A DNA stretch of 64,000 nt, taken from positions 30,766 through 94,765 of the forward strand of contig JABLTG010000072.1 in NCBI GenBank assembly GCA_016618085.1, written 5' to 3'. The translations under genes and the position numbers were made by a program. This DNA comes from Neovahlkampfia damariscottae (lineage: Eukaryota > Heterolobosea > Selenaionea > Neovahlkampfiida > Neovahlkampfiidae). This document shows positions 1-9,387 of this stretch, piece by piece; the stretch's first letter is position 1; each line of letters begins with the position of its first letter. A model generated the notes under the pieces. It searched no databases. It worked only from the letters and a program-made list of their open reading frames with translations, and was not told the origin of the DNA.

Positions 1-520
1 TCACGGTAAAAATTAAAAAAAAATTAAAAAATTATTGCAAGGAAACTGAATGTGATTTTTATGTAGATTTTGTAAAGAATTGTAAAACGGAAAGAGCATA
101 TATAAAGAAGAGACCAGGTGTTGATCATTTCCTAAAAGAGTGTTCAAAAAGTTTTGAAATAGTAGTATTCACTGCTAGTCGTTCATACTATGCTTATCCA
201 ATACTTGATGAATTGGATAAACAAAAAAATATAATAACAAAAAGATTATATAGAGAACATTGTACATCTGATGATGGCATAAATTTTGTAAAAGTAAATG
301 AAAATAATGTTAAATTTTTTTTTCACATAAGGACCTCAGTACTTTAGGTCGAAATCTTGATGAAATTTGGATTATTGATAATACACCTTTTTCATATAGT
401 AAGCATCCTGAGAATGCTTTGCCAATTTCTACTTGGATTGATGATCCAAATGATACAGCGTTAATAGATTTACTTCCTGTGCTTGAAAAACTTGCAAAAA
501 GAAAAAAGAGTTTGTTGTAA
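1..520 (+). CDS. NLI-interacting-factor (SCP/Dullard-like) phosphatase, 3' part
   Basis: Partial gene; the 5' part lies outside the window. The window opens in an intron ending near 41. The exon then reads a C-terminal FCP1/NIF-type phosphatase domain: VFTASRSYYAYPILDELD, then RLYREHC, then, after a 38-nt intron (about 292-329), DLSTLGRNLDEIWIIDNTP, LPISTWIDDPNDT and LIDLLPVLEKL. This order is typical of small CTD phosphatases and Dullard-type phosphatases, which remove phosphate from Ser residues of RNA polymerase II CTD or lipin-like targets. The catalytic DxDxT motif would be upstream and cannot be checked. The frame ends in TAA at 518-520. The family is clear; the substrate class is not. 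Confidence 0.85.
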
Positions 521-633
521 TGCAAGAGATGTAAAAAATTCAAAAAAATAAATCAAAATTTAAAAATTTATTTTGTTGAGTTGATTGACAAGAGATTGAC
601 TGATTGGAGAGTTTTTGGAATGTTTTTGGAAAG

Positions 634-861
634 ATGAAGTCCAAAAACGGAAAGGTCGAAAAACAATTAATTGAATTTCTTCTTTCCTTGTATAACATGT
701 TGTTGCTTTATTCTGAGGTGAAGAAGTTGATGGCCAAGAGTAGACGAAATGTCATTTCAAGAAGTTTCTGGTGATATTATTTGATCAAGAAATTTGAAGA
801 TACAGATGTTGATGAATTAATAAAATTATTGAATCAAACAAATAGAAACAGAAAAACCTAA
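634..861 (+). CDS. Small hypothetical protein, two exons (tentative)
   Basis: Not a recognised family. An ATG at 634 lies 27 nt after an inverted CCAAT (ATTGG at 603-607), the spacing seen in front of most genes here. The first exon reads MKSKNGKVEKQLIEFLLSLY and continues to a run of basic residues. A 39-nt segment beginning GTCATT and ending TCAAG fits the local intron size, and removing it keeps the frame open to TAA at 859-861 (KFEDTDVDELIKLL...). The product would be about 62 residues, charged, with one helical stretch. The promoter spacing and intron length are the only support, and the GTCATT donor is unusual. Confidence 0.35.
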
Positions 862-1280
862 ATTTATTGGAACTACCATTTTCTTAAATCTTTACATTTT
901 TATCTTGAGGTTTATTGTGGAATACGTTTTATATCACAATTTGAAAACGGCATGTAAATTTGGAAGTGGGTTTGGGAACTCAAGCATGAATCAATTGCAA
1001 TTAAAACTACATGTGAATATCAAAATGAAAATATGTCACAACTATTGCCAACCCAGAGAAAAGGAAGAATCAAAGAAAGCAGAAAACAAAAAAAAGGAAT
1101 ATTATTATCCAGTTTTTTGAAGAATTAACATGCATATTTTTAGAATTCCTGAACATACTGATGAACTCAAATTGGAACCAATAATCCAACCAACCAAATT
1201 CTGTTCAATCTTTTTGTTGCTTCTATTTTATTGGCCAACTTTACTCCGTTCATCCAATCAATTGTATTTGTTTTTTTGAG
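862..1280. other. Intergenic stretch, no supported gene
   Basis: About 420 bp with no convincing coding sequence. One open frame (about 905-1120) lacks an ATG at its start and has no family resemblance. CCAAT-type motifs occur near 1229-1235 (TTGGCCAA) and at 1254-1258; the latter is the promoter element of the next gene. Confidence 0.5.
1254..1258 (+). promoter_or_regulatory. CCAAT box of the secreted-protein gene
   Basis: CCAAT followed by CAATTG, 22 nt before the ATG at 1281. It fixes that ATG as the start of the signal-peptide exon. Confidence 0.55.
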
Positions 1281-2081
1281 ATGAAAACGTTGTGTCTCCT
1301 TCTTTTCATTGCGTTCATTCACAGCAACCTCAACAACTGCCAGGATGGTCTCTTATTCGGAACCAATACCTCCTAACAGGTGGATGTGACAAAGAGAATC
1401 AAGCCTGAAACTGATCTTGAATGTTATTTACAAAAGAAAAATGGTGACGTTTTCACTTCCAAAAAAGTTGATTTACATGAAAATGAAGACACTCTTGAAC
1501 TATCAGAACCTCAACTACCTCAAACCTCGGAACCTAACCAAGTAAAGTTCTTCTCACAAAATGATGCAAACAAAAAATTTATTCAAGATGTTTGTGGCCA
1601 AAAGTAGTTACATGTTATGAGAAAAGAAATATTTCAACTTTAACCTTCGTTCAGTAAACTATGTATTGATGTGTCAAAATGTTCTTGCCTTGCTATCCTT
1701 TGTGCTATTGAGCATAGTAACTATCCAAATGACCAAAAAGCTGCAGCAATTTCAAAACTTAAAAGCAGAATTTCTCAATTTTCAGAAAATTACAAAACCA
1801 CTCTTGATGAGTCAGAAAAAGTTATCAAGAAACCATTTTATGTTCATCAAGTGAATCAACAAATTGCTCAAAAAATGGAAGAAAACCCAAAACCTGAAGC
1901 ACCTAAACCTGAAGTACCTGAAAAAGTTTCAAATGAAAACAACAGAGAAATAACAGACACAAAACCAAAGAAGAGAAGAAAACGATCATTTCAAAGATTC
2001 AGAAGATTTAGAAGATTCAACAAATTCAGAAAAGGATATTCAATTTACCTTTGGAATTTATTGAATAAAGACAATATTTGA
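1281..2081 (+). CDS. Cys-containing secreted protein with basic C-terminus; frame interrupted by a TAA
   Basis: Unrecognised family. The ATG at 1281 starts a clear signal peptide (MKTLCLLLFIAFIHS). The same frame meets TAA at 1374-1376 and then stays open to 1607. A 51-nt intron (GTAGTT...GTTCAG, about 1604-1654) joins it to the final exon, giving GQNKLCIDVSKCSCLAILC, a Pro/Glu-rich linker and an Arg/Lys/Phe-rich tail (RFRRFRRFNKFRK). The TAA sits inside CTAACAG, which looks like a 3' splice site, but the obvious 32-nt intron ending there (donor GTCTCT) would shift the frame. Either a non-standard splice, readthrough, a sequence error or a disabled gene is possible. It is probably an exported protein with a cationic end. 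Confidence 0.5.
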
Positions 2082-2109
2082 TTCAAAAAATTCTTGAAAT
2101 GAAATTTTA

Positions 2110-3027
2110 TTACAATGCTTTCCACCATGATTCATGATTTTTGAAGAAGTCTTCTAATGTATTGAGTTTTGGATTGATTTCACGACATTTCTTTGAATCT
2201 CTTAATTTTCCTTCAAAGTCAATGTAAAATTGAAACATATTTGCCATTTCATCACCAACAATTTTTTTACCTTCTTCTGGAGTGAAACCTTTGAATACTG
2301 CTTTTTTACCAGATACTTTAGTGAAGATGTCAACAATTTCTTGTCCAGTATAACTTCCTTCTCCAACTGTTAAAACTTTTCCATTCCAATCTTTTTGGTT
2401 TTCAAATAAATGTACAACCAATGAACCTAATTGTGAAATATCAATAATATCCATTTTATGAGGGTGTGGTAATGGAAAACTGAAAACTAATTCTCCTTCT
2501 TCATTTTTTTTAGGTGGGAAGAATCCAAGAAAGTTTTGTGAGTAAAATGAAACCATAACTTCAGCATAAGGGATTCCAGATTTATGTAAATACTCAGCTA
2601 CATTTCCTTTACTATCAAAATGTGGGACTTTGTATTTTCCTTCAACTAATTTTTCAACGTTTTCTAATGAGCTATAAACGAGTAATTTAACATTTTTTCC
2701 ATGTTCCTTTGTGACATCAATGAAGTTTTTTCCATGTTCTTCTTCAAGTTTTTGATCAAATTTTTCCCAGAATTGAGTGACTAAGAAGACATAATCGATT
2801 TCTTTTTGTTTGTAAACTTCTTCAATTGATTTTTTATCACTAAGATCTCCTTTGAATACAACTACACCTTGTTCTTCAAGTTTTTTTGCTGATTCTTTTG
2901 TTGGGTCTCTTGTGATAGTGACAATTTCAATATCTTTTTTTTCATTTTTGAGTTTTAGTAATTCTTTGACTACACTTCCTCCTTGAGATCCTGTTGCTCC
3001 AATGACTAAATATTTTGTTGATACCAT
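2110..3027 (-). CDS. NmrA-like NAD(P)-binding protein
   Basis: Single exon of 305 residues. It has an N-terminal Rossmann fold with a dinucleotide-binding loop (VIGATGSQGGSVVKEL), then ITRDPTKESAKKL and GDLSDKKSIEEVYK, matching the NmrA/HSCARG branch of atypical short-chain dehydrogenases. The family binds NADP(H), often as a redox sensor rather than an enzyme. The usual catalytic YxxxK is not evident, consistent with a sensor. The C-terminal half (FSFPLPHPHKMDIIDISQLG, then LTVGEGSYTGQEIVDIF) also fits the family. The nearest ATTGG box is at 3081-3085, somewhat farther from the start than usual. The specific role is unknown. Confidence 0.9.
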   Translation of the reverse strand: MVSTKYLVIGATGSQGGSVVKELLKLKNEKKDIEIVTITRDPTKESAKKLEEQGVVVFKGDLSDKKSIEEVYKQKEIDYVFLVTQFWEKFDQKLEEEHGKNFIDVTKEHGKNVKLLVYSSLENVEKLVEGKYKVPHFDSKGNVAEYLHKSGIPYAEVMVSFYSQNFLGFFPPKKNEEGELVFSFPLPHPHKMDIIDISQLGSLVVHLFENQKDWNGKVLTVGEGSYTGQEIVDIFTKVSGKKAVFKGFTPEEGKKIVGDEMANMFQFYIDFEGKLRDSKKCREINPKLNTLEDFFKNHESWWKAL

Positions 3028-3264
3028 TTGTTGTTTGTTTGTTTTGTTTGTTGGTCTGTCATGAAAAATTTGCTGCTTTTATTGGTTAAGGAAAAAACTC
3101 CGATTGGTTCCTTACTCCGAAACCCCTTCATTGGTGGATCATTCCACACCCTTTATTGGTTCATAACTCCGAAGAAATCTATTTGGGAAATTCGATTTTT
3201 TGGGATATTCCACTAGATTTGAAACAAACCAATTTTTTTAAAAAATTTATTTTTTTGAATTGTG

Positions 3265-5350
3265 TTAACCATGGATGAAACGTGGTAAAATATCAATTGG
3301 AAGTTCTGTTTTATCAACTTTTTTAATTAACTCTTCTAATTCAGTGGATAATTTTTCATTTTCATTCAAAAGAGTTTCCGCAGCTAAAAATTTAAATATT
3401 CAACCAATTTACCTTTTCTATCACCTGCTGCTTGTATATTTAAGACTTCACCAAATAATTGTCCAGCAACGAATTCAAAACTACCAAAATCAACAGAAAG
3501 TCTTAAAGAAGAAACTTCATCAATAATTTCATTTTCAACAATTACAGCACCTGCTTTGATCAAGTAAACTAGAATGAATCTAGCAGCTCTTCCAATATCA
3601 TCTGATACACCAAATCGAACTTTTCTGAATAAAGCAGCGACATAAGTTACAGCCACAGTTCTTTTCTTTTTATCTTTTTTTGAAATGAAATTATCACGAG
3701 CAAGCTCTGGTTTCAGAGTATATTCATAAGAAATTTTGTTTTGATTTAAAAGATAATGTAACATCCATAAACTACCTGAATCCGATTTGACAGAATCCAT
3801 AATAAGAGCAAATTCTTTTAATTCTGATCTGACTGTTGTTTTTACACCATTTACTGTTATATTATGAGGACCTAATCCTTGTATGATTTGATCACCAAGA
3901 TTTCTTGTGAAATATCCATCAAATGAAAGATATTTTTGTTGAAGTTCACTAATTATCATTTTGGAAAGTGGAGAAATTAAATCATTGTATTTACCCTGTT
4001 GAATATTCATCAAAACAACTTTCTTTGTTCCTTTTGTTGACACAAGATTATCATACATGTGAACGTTATATGCAGAACTCTTTTGTGAAAAAATGTTAAA
4101 ATATTTTTTTCTACTTGAATAGTTTGTGAAGCAAAACCAGCTTGTAAAATTATACTTCCAATAACAATAGGTCCAGGAACTGGTACTTGAGATGACATAT
4201 AAGTTGAGTTCATTGGTAAATTTGCGTTTAATTCTTGAAAGTATTGTTGAAATTGATTTGCTTCTTTTGTTTCTTGCTGATCAACAACTAAAACAGTCAT
4301 TGTAAAAGCTCCTTTTAAACCGAATAAAGAATCTTGAAAATTAATTTTTTTTTTTTTTTTTTACCTTCTTTTGTTTCATAAGGTCCAATTGTAATTTCAA
4401 AAGTTGAGTTTGTGTCAACATTAATCCAAGAAGCTTCACTTTGTCTGTAATCATTACTTAAAAAAGCATCAGCTCTTTCATTTAAAAATGATTTCAAAGA
4501 AACATCTTCAATATAACCCGCAGCAATTTTCAAATCTGTGGAAATTTTTGTTAATTCAGTTTTGTATTCATCAGCATATGAAACTAAACCTAAAGTTCCA
4601 CCTGTTCTTTTTACAACATAATGTGGTCCTTTTGCTTTTTCTTGATCTGCAACTGATAATGTTTTTACCCAATTGTTGAATTCTTCAGCTTTCATATCTA
4701 AAGGATAAAAATTAGCACCCAATGGTTTCTTTATGGTAACAGATGGTACAAATGATTTATTTCCATCAATTCTGTCCCATGGTCCAAAATTTAATTTAAA
4801 AAATTCTTCCAAGACGCCTCCACACTCTTTTCCTTTTTCAATAGTCTCCAAAAGTTCTTCATTGTTTTCATAAACTTGTCTTAAAAATAATGTATCAAAT
4901 TGTGTTTGAAGTAAATATAAAGAATTCAAAGCAGCTCTATTGGAAGGTGATAAACCATTTATTGGTGAGACAATTTCAACTTTTTTGAACTTTTCTAAAT
5001 TTGCTGACAATACCTCACAACGACCTATTCAAATAAATTAATTAATTTTTTTTTCCAACTTGGTGTTTGAATGAAAACAAACGGAAGAGCAAAAATTGCT
5101 AAACTTATTATTAAAAATGAAACGACAGCTGATATAACTATTACTCTTAAAACCTATTTTTTCAATTTTAAAAACGTTTTATTCTTACCGACATCAAAAA
5201 ACTTTTTGTTGTTAAATTTTCTTTCATTGTTGGAAGTAAATAATTTGAATAAAGAACTTTTGGTTCTTGTTTTAAATTTTGAAAAAATTCAACTTGTGTT
5301 CCTCTTGGAGAAAGATCAGTCTCTGTGCCTGGGTCTAAAGGCTCCATCAT
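3265..5350 (-). CDS. M49 (dipeptidyl-peptidase III-like) homologue, probably catalytically inactive
   Basis: Five exons with introns at about 5027-5186, 4332-4362, 4082-4116 and 3382-3412. Family landmarks are strong: FGPWDRIDGNKSF, KPLGANFYPLDM, FLNERADAFLSNDYRQSE, ITIGPYETKEDSLFG, VVDQQETKEANQFQ, GLGPHNITVNGVKTTVR, and a C-terminus ending LPIDILPRF. M49 enzymes are zinc dipeptidyl peptidases with an HExxxH or HExxH motif and a second EE(C/S/A)KAD motif. Here the zinc region reads LGDQIIQGLGPH, so both His and the Glu are gone, and the second motif reads IMDSVKSD. Everything else is intact and open, so it looks like a maintained pseudoenzyme rather than a decayed gene. The start at 5350 lies 35 nt from CCAAT at 5386-5390; a second ATG follows immediately. 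Confidence 0.85.
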
Positions 5351-5504
5351 TCTTTCTGTTAACTCTTTCAACTTCGGATAATTGACCAATAAAATTAATA
5401 TTTCAAAAATTAACTTGGAAAATTTTTATTTTTTTAGAAAATATAAATGAAAAAGTGATATCAAACAAGTTTTTAATAGTTTAAACGTTTTAAATTTTAT
5501 TTTT

Positions 5505-5965
5505 TTAAATAAGTGATTTTTTTGAAATACAATCACCTTTTATCGGTTTTATATTTTTCATTTCTTCTTCTGTATCATTCCAATCATCATCATCATCCAA
5601 AACAGCAATCTTTTTAACTGATTTTGCTTTATAATTTCTTTTAATTCTTGCTTCAGATAAAATTGGTTGTACTTTCTTCATGGTTTCATCAACATCATTA
5701 TCCCATTCATCATCCTCTTCATCTTCTATTAATGGTATTCTTTTAACAGATTCTCTTTTTGAAATTCTTTTATCTCTTTTTTTTGTGGCTTCACTCTTCA
5801 AAGGTTTGATTTTTTTAACATCTTCTTTAGCGTCAATCCAATCCTCTTCATCATCTAAAAACTTTAAATTCAATGGTTTTTTTTCTTTTTTCAGTGCATC
5901 TCCTTTTATTGGTTTGGTTTTTATTTGTTCATCCCAATCATCTTCATCATCATCCAACAACTTTA
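5505..5965 (-). repeat. Four diverged acidic-Trp protein repeats in the RhoGAP protein
   Basis: Four units of about 35-42 residues, each with a hydrophobic start, an acidic run around a single Trp (DDDEDDWDE, DDEEDWID, DEEDDEWDND, DDDDDWND), then a basic stretch with K-(P/I/V)-x-P-(I/L) and a second basic segment. Units differ at the DNA level, so the duplication is old and the pattern is conserved by selection. The acidic Trp motif resembles the Arp2/3-binding A motif of WASP-family proteins; that link is inference. Confidence 0.8.
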
Positions 5966-7067
5966 GATTGATTTCTTTTTTAATTTTGACACCATCAATA
6001 TCATCATCATCATCATCATCATCATCATCTGATGAAGAAGATTGATTTCCAAGGTCTAATTTGTTCAACAAATCGTTTAAATCTGAAGGTGAATTTGGTG
6101 GTGAGTATCCTTCTGTTTCAACATTTCCATCAATAAAAAAAGAAGCTGATAAATGTCTAATAGACTGTGAGCGTAATTCATGAGCCCATTGTTGTCTAAT
6201 ATCCTCTTGTAACTTTTCTTGTGGTGATAAAAGTCTAATTTCTGGAACAGCTACCATTGTAACTTCACTTTCACGTCTTTCATCATCATCATCATCATCG
6301 TCCATACCAGATAAATCATATGATGAATTTGTTAAATAATTCACTTCTTCAAAAATGTCGTTAAAATTTTCCATGAAAATCATGTAAACGAATTTAAAAG
6401 GTGATTTCTTCTCTAGCAAACAATCTATTAATTTCTCTTTTGTCATTTTATTAACTTTTGAATTTGATGAAATAAAAATTAAATGTTCAGTAAGTGCTTT
6501 CAAAGTAGCTCTTTTTTGTAAAAAAATTAACTATTTTTTTTTACCTATTTGCAGGTGGTAACATTTGAACTACTTTTGTACATTTTAAAGTTCTTTCGAT
6601 TTTTGTCGGTATTTCTTTTTTGTTAAATTTTTAAAGTGAATTTTTTTTGTTACTCTTTATTTGCAAAAATTCAGATTCATAATATTTCGTCAAAAGTGAT
6701 TCTGGTAATCTACTTAAATATACAATCATAAGTGCAGATACATCAAATGGTGTGATTTTTATCAATTTGGTATCTTCAAAATTTTTTATGGCACCTGAAT
6801 CAATTTGATATATTAAATTCTGGTAAAGTTTTGGTTTATTTGGTTTAACTTCATATATTCCAGGTGTATTGATACCTAATTATTAAATTTAATTGTTTTT
6901 TTTTTTTTACCATGTTTATTCAGGTACTGTATTGCCATAGTTATGAATCTTGGAACTAATTTTTTAACATCTGTTTTACTAGCTGCTTTCTCCAGTTTAA
7001 CACCAAACTGTCGATGTTTTGAAGGTGGTTGTCTTTCTTCAGAATCAGAAACAGCAAAATTACCCAT
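5505..7067 (-). CDS. RhoGAP-domain protein with C-terminal acidic Trp repeats
   Basis: Four exons on the minus strand, with introns at about 6502-6534, 6620-6660 and 6882-6912. The start MGNFAVSDSEERQ allows N-myristoylation. The RhoGAP domain runs from LVPRFITMAIQYLNKHGINT through GIYEV, ITPFDVSALMIVYLSRLPESL, ERTLKCTKVVQMLPPANR and LTEHLIFISSNSKVNKMT. RhoGAPs speed GTP hydrolysis on Rho GTPases. The arginine finger is normally in a G-(I/L)-(F/Y)-R motif; here GIYEV lacks it, so activity is doubtful. The C-terminal 200 residues are acidic and contain four spaced DDDW-type motifs (see repeat entry). An ATTGG box at 7107-7111 lies 40 nt upstream. Confidence 0.85.
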
Positions 7068-7204
7068 CAAACAGCTGAGATTATTTTCAACTGTAACTAT
7101 TTTTTAATTGGTCAGGAAAAATAAGAAATTATGAAGGAAAACAGAAATTTTTGAAATAACAAAATAGATTTTCAAAATCGAATAAATTCATCCGGAACTT
7201 TTAT

Positions 7205-7209
7205 CCAAT
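7205..7209 (+). promoter_or_regulatory. CCAAT box of the PH-domain gene
   Basis: CCAAT 31 nt before the ATG at 7241. It lies downstream of the next upstream open codons and so supports that ATG as the start. Confidence 0.55.
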
Positions 7210-7240
7210 CAAATTGTTTTCGAATTCCAACGGTGAGCTC

Positions 7241-8351
7241 ATGTCATTTGAAGAAGAAGCACCACAAAAAGAAGGATATCTGAATAAGAGGTCAACAGGA
7301 TGGCCAATTTCATATGCTTCACGATATATAAAAATTGAAAAACATTTCTTGAGTTTCTATCCAAGTCATAAAGTAAAACGAAAAAATAAAATTGACAAAA
7401 AATAAAGGATTTAGACAAATGTAGAGGTTTAATGAAATTAAGAGATGCAACCGTAAATTTTTATGATGATCCAAATTCATTTTGTTTTATTATAAAAGAC
7501 GCAAATGAAAACGACCAACAACAATTTATTTTTTCAACAGAAACAGATGAAGAACGAGATAGTTGGATATATTTCATAGAGAAATCTATAAGGTAAGAAT
7601 ACATTCAATATAACGAAAAAAAAAAAGTTATGCAAATATTTCTGAATTTGATGAAAAACCACCAGTTGAAGTTATGAGTGACAGAGAATTAGGTAAAAAA
7701 AGAATATCACAATTTTTTGGAAGAAAAAGTGTAAAATATGAAGAGGAAAAAAAAGAAACAGAAATGAAAGTATTACAACAAGAAGAAAATCCAATTCGAA
7801 GGTTGTCACAATTTCTTCGACGAAGTGTGAAACTTGATGTTAACAAAACAGATACATCATCCGCAGGATCTTCATATAAAGCACAACCAGGTAGTAGAGT
7901 ACAATCTGATGGTGGAAGTTTGATTGAAAATATAGATTCATTTTCTGACCTTCAAAAAATGATTGAACAACAAGATGCTTTAGAAAAACAACAAGAATGT
8001 CCAAGTCCTGGAAAAACTTTAAAATCAATGTTCAAATCAAATTCAAAAAAAAGTAATAAATCACCAAGATTTGAAGAAGATAATTCAAATCATTTAAACG
8101 AACAACCAACATCAGCCAGAAAAAGTTTTTCTTTTAGTCAATATTTGAAAAAAGGATTAACTTCACCAAAGAAACATACAGGTTCATTAACTTCAGATAT
8201 GGGTCCACCAAATCAAACAAAATACTTGACAAAAGATTTAAGTTTTGAAGATGATTTTGGTGACGCATTCACTTTGAAAAAAGATTTTCCAGAAGATGAA
8301 AAAAAAGAAAATCGAAAAAGTTTCATGGCAACTCTATTCCGTAAGAAATAA
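7241..8351 (+). CDS. PH-domain protein with long Ser-rich tail
   Basis: Three exons; introns at about 7372-7405 and 7593-7630. The N-terminal PH domain reads KEGYLNKRSTGWPISYASRY, IEKHFLSFYPSHK, GLMKLRDATVNFYDDPNSFC and ETDEERDSWIYFIEKSI, with the conserved Trp in the last helix. PH domains bind phosphoinositides or protein partners at membranes. The 250-residue tail is low-complexity, rich in Ser, Lys and acidic residues, with recurring motifs of the form (R/K)(I/L)SQF(F/L)xR(K/R) and a closing KSFMATLFRKK, probably docking or phosphorylation sites. The start at 7241 is chosen for the CCAAT box 31 nt upstream and because the PH domain follows at once. It ends 6 bp from the convergent MADS-box gene. 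Confidence 0.85.
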
Positions 8352-8357
8352 AACGTT

Positions 8358-9077
8358 TTATTTTTTTTCAATTTCTCCAAAAGATTCAACAGTTGGTTGT
8401 TTTGAAACATCAACAAATTGTTCTTGTTCTTCATGAATTCTTTGTTGAGATAAAATTTGATATTGTTCTTCTTGTTGTTGTTGAAGTGATAATGCAAAAC
8501 GTTGAACTTCTTCTGAAGATGTTTGACAAATACCATGTGAACCAGGAAGTAAATTTTGTTCAAATTGAGGTTCATGAAAGTTTGGGATGATAATATCATC
8601 TTCTATTTCATTTTGATTCAAACATGTTTGAATCAGTGCTTTTCCTTCTGGATTGGTAACAAGAGGTTGAAGTTTTGGTGTGGCAAAAGTATAAACATGA
8701 CCTGTTTCAGAAGCAATCAAAACAATCATTTCTGTTCCTGTGAGAGTACTTAGTTCATATGCCTTTTTCATTAAACCACCTTTTCTTTTTGAAAAGGTAA
8801 TGTGTCTTCTACTTTTTTCTGTAATGTACTCAATTTCAATTTTTCTTCTTCCTCCTTTATGCTTTCTTTTTGGTTTTGGTTGAATAATTTGATTTGATGG
8901 AAGTGTATCTTGTTCATCATCTCCATCAAACGAATTTTCATTTATTTCTGATTCAATGGAATGAAAGATTACTTCTTTTTCTTCTGGAAGTGGTTTTGGA
9001 TTTTCAAGTTTTTTAATTTCTTCATTTTCTTGATTTGGAAGAGAGTTTGGATTTGGTGTTTGAATTTGTTTTTCCAT
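8358..9077 (-). CDS. MADS-box transcription factor, SRF type
   Basis: Single exon, 239 residues. Residues about 75-135 form a MADS domain: GRRKIEIEYITEKSRRHITF, SKRKGGLMKKAYELSTLTGT, EMIVLIASETGHVYTFATPK. This is the SRF/MCM1 (type I) form, which binds CArG-box DNA as a dimer. It is followed by an SRF-like extension (LQPLVTNPEGKALIQTCLNQ). The N-terminus is acidic and Pro-rich; the C-terminus is Gln-rich. The next gene upstream, a lipoate ligase, is divergent. No ATTGG/CCAAT box is close to the ATG; motif-like sequence lies further off in the 310-bp divergent intergenic region. Confidence 0.95.
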   Translation of the reverse strand: MEKQIQTPNPNSLPNQENEEIKKLENPKPLPEEKEVIFHSIESEINENSFDGDDEQDTLPSNQIIQPKPKRKHKGGRRKIEIEYITEKSRRHITFSKRKGGLMKKAYELSTLTGTEMIVLIASETGHVYTFATPKLQPLVTNPEGKALIQTCLNQNEIEDDIIIPNFHEPQFEQNLLPGSHGICQTSSEEVQRFALSLQQQQEEQYQILSQQRIHEEQEQFVDVSKQPTVESFGEIEKK

Positions 9078-9387
9078 ATTTTGTTTTTGTTGGATAAAAT
9101 TTTCTGAGGCTTATATTCACCCTGAAAAATTATCAAATTTAGTTATATTCATTTCAGCCACAAGTGTTTTTTATCCGATTTTATCTAAATCCATCAGTGT
9201 GATGAGACAGATGTGTTGTTGTCTCAAAAATTTAGCGTGAGATTTTTTGACTTGAACTACCAATGAAAAAAGTCTAGTTTTATTTTCTTTGAAAGAAACT
9301 TATTCCATGAAAAGAATATTTTTTGTTTTCTTTTTTTTCCACCAAAATATTCGACCAATAATACAGTTTAAAAATTGTTGCTTTTTT
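9078..9387. other. Divergent intergenic region between MADS-box and lipoate ligase genes
   Basis: About 310 bp. It holds the promoters of both genes, a poly-T run near 9331-9340 and CCAAT at 9355-9359. Open codons continue upstream of the lipoate-ligase ATG from about 9289, but they translate to a Phe-rich stretch upstream of the CCAAT box and are judged non-coding. Confidence 0.5.
9355..9359 (+). promoter_or_regulatory. CCAAT box deciding the lipoate-ligase start
   Basis: CCAAT 28 nt before the ATG at 9388. Because it lies inside the longer open frame, it argues that translation starts at 9388 and not at the upstream ATG near 9307. Confidence 0.55.

Noticed and set aside
905-1120. 71-residue open frame on the plus strand
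   Set aside because: It begins with TTG, has no conserved pattern and lies in an AT-rich spacer.
5680-6045. A Ser-rich 121-residue frame on the plus strand
   Set aside because: It is the antisense of the GAT/GAA-rich acidic repeats in the RhoGAP gene; poly-Ser is expected from TCA/TCT runs.
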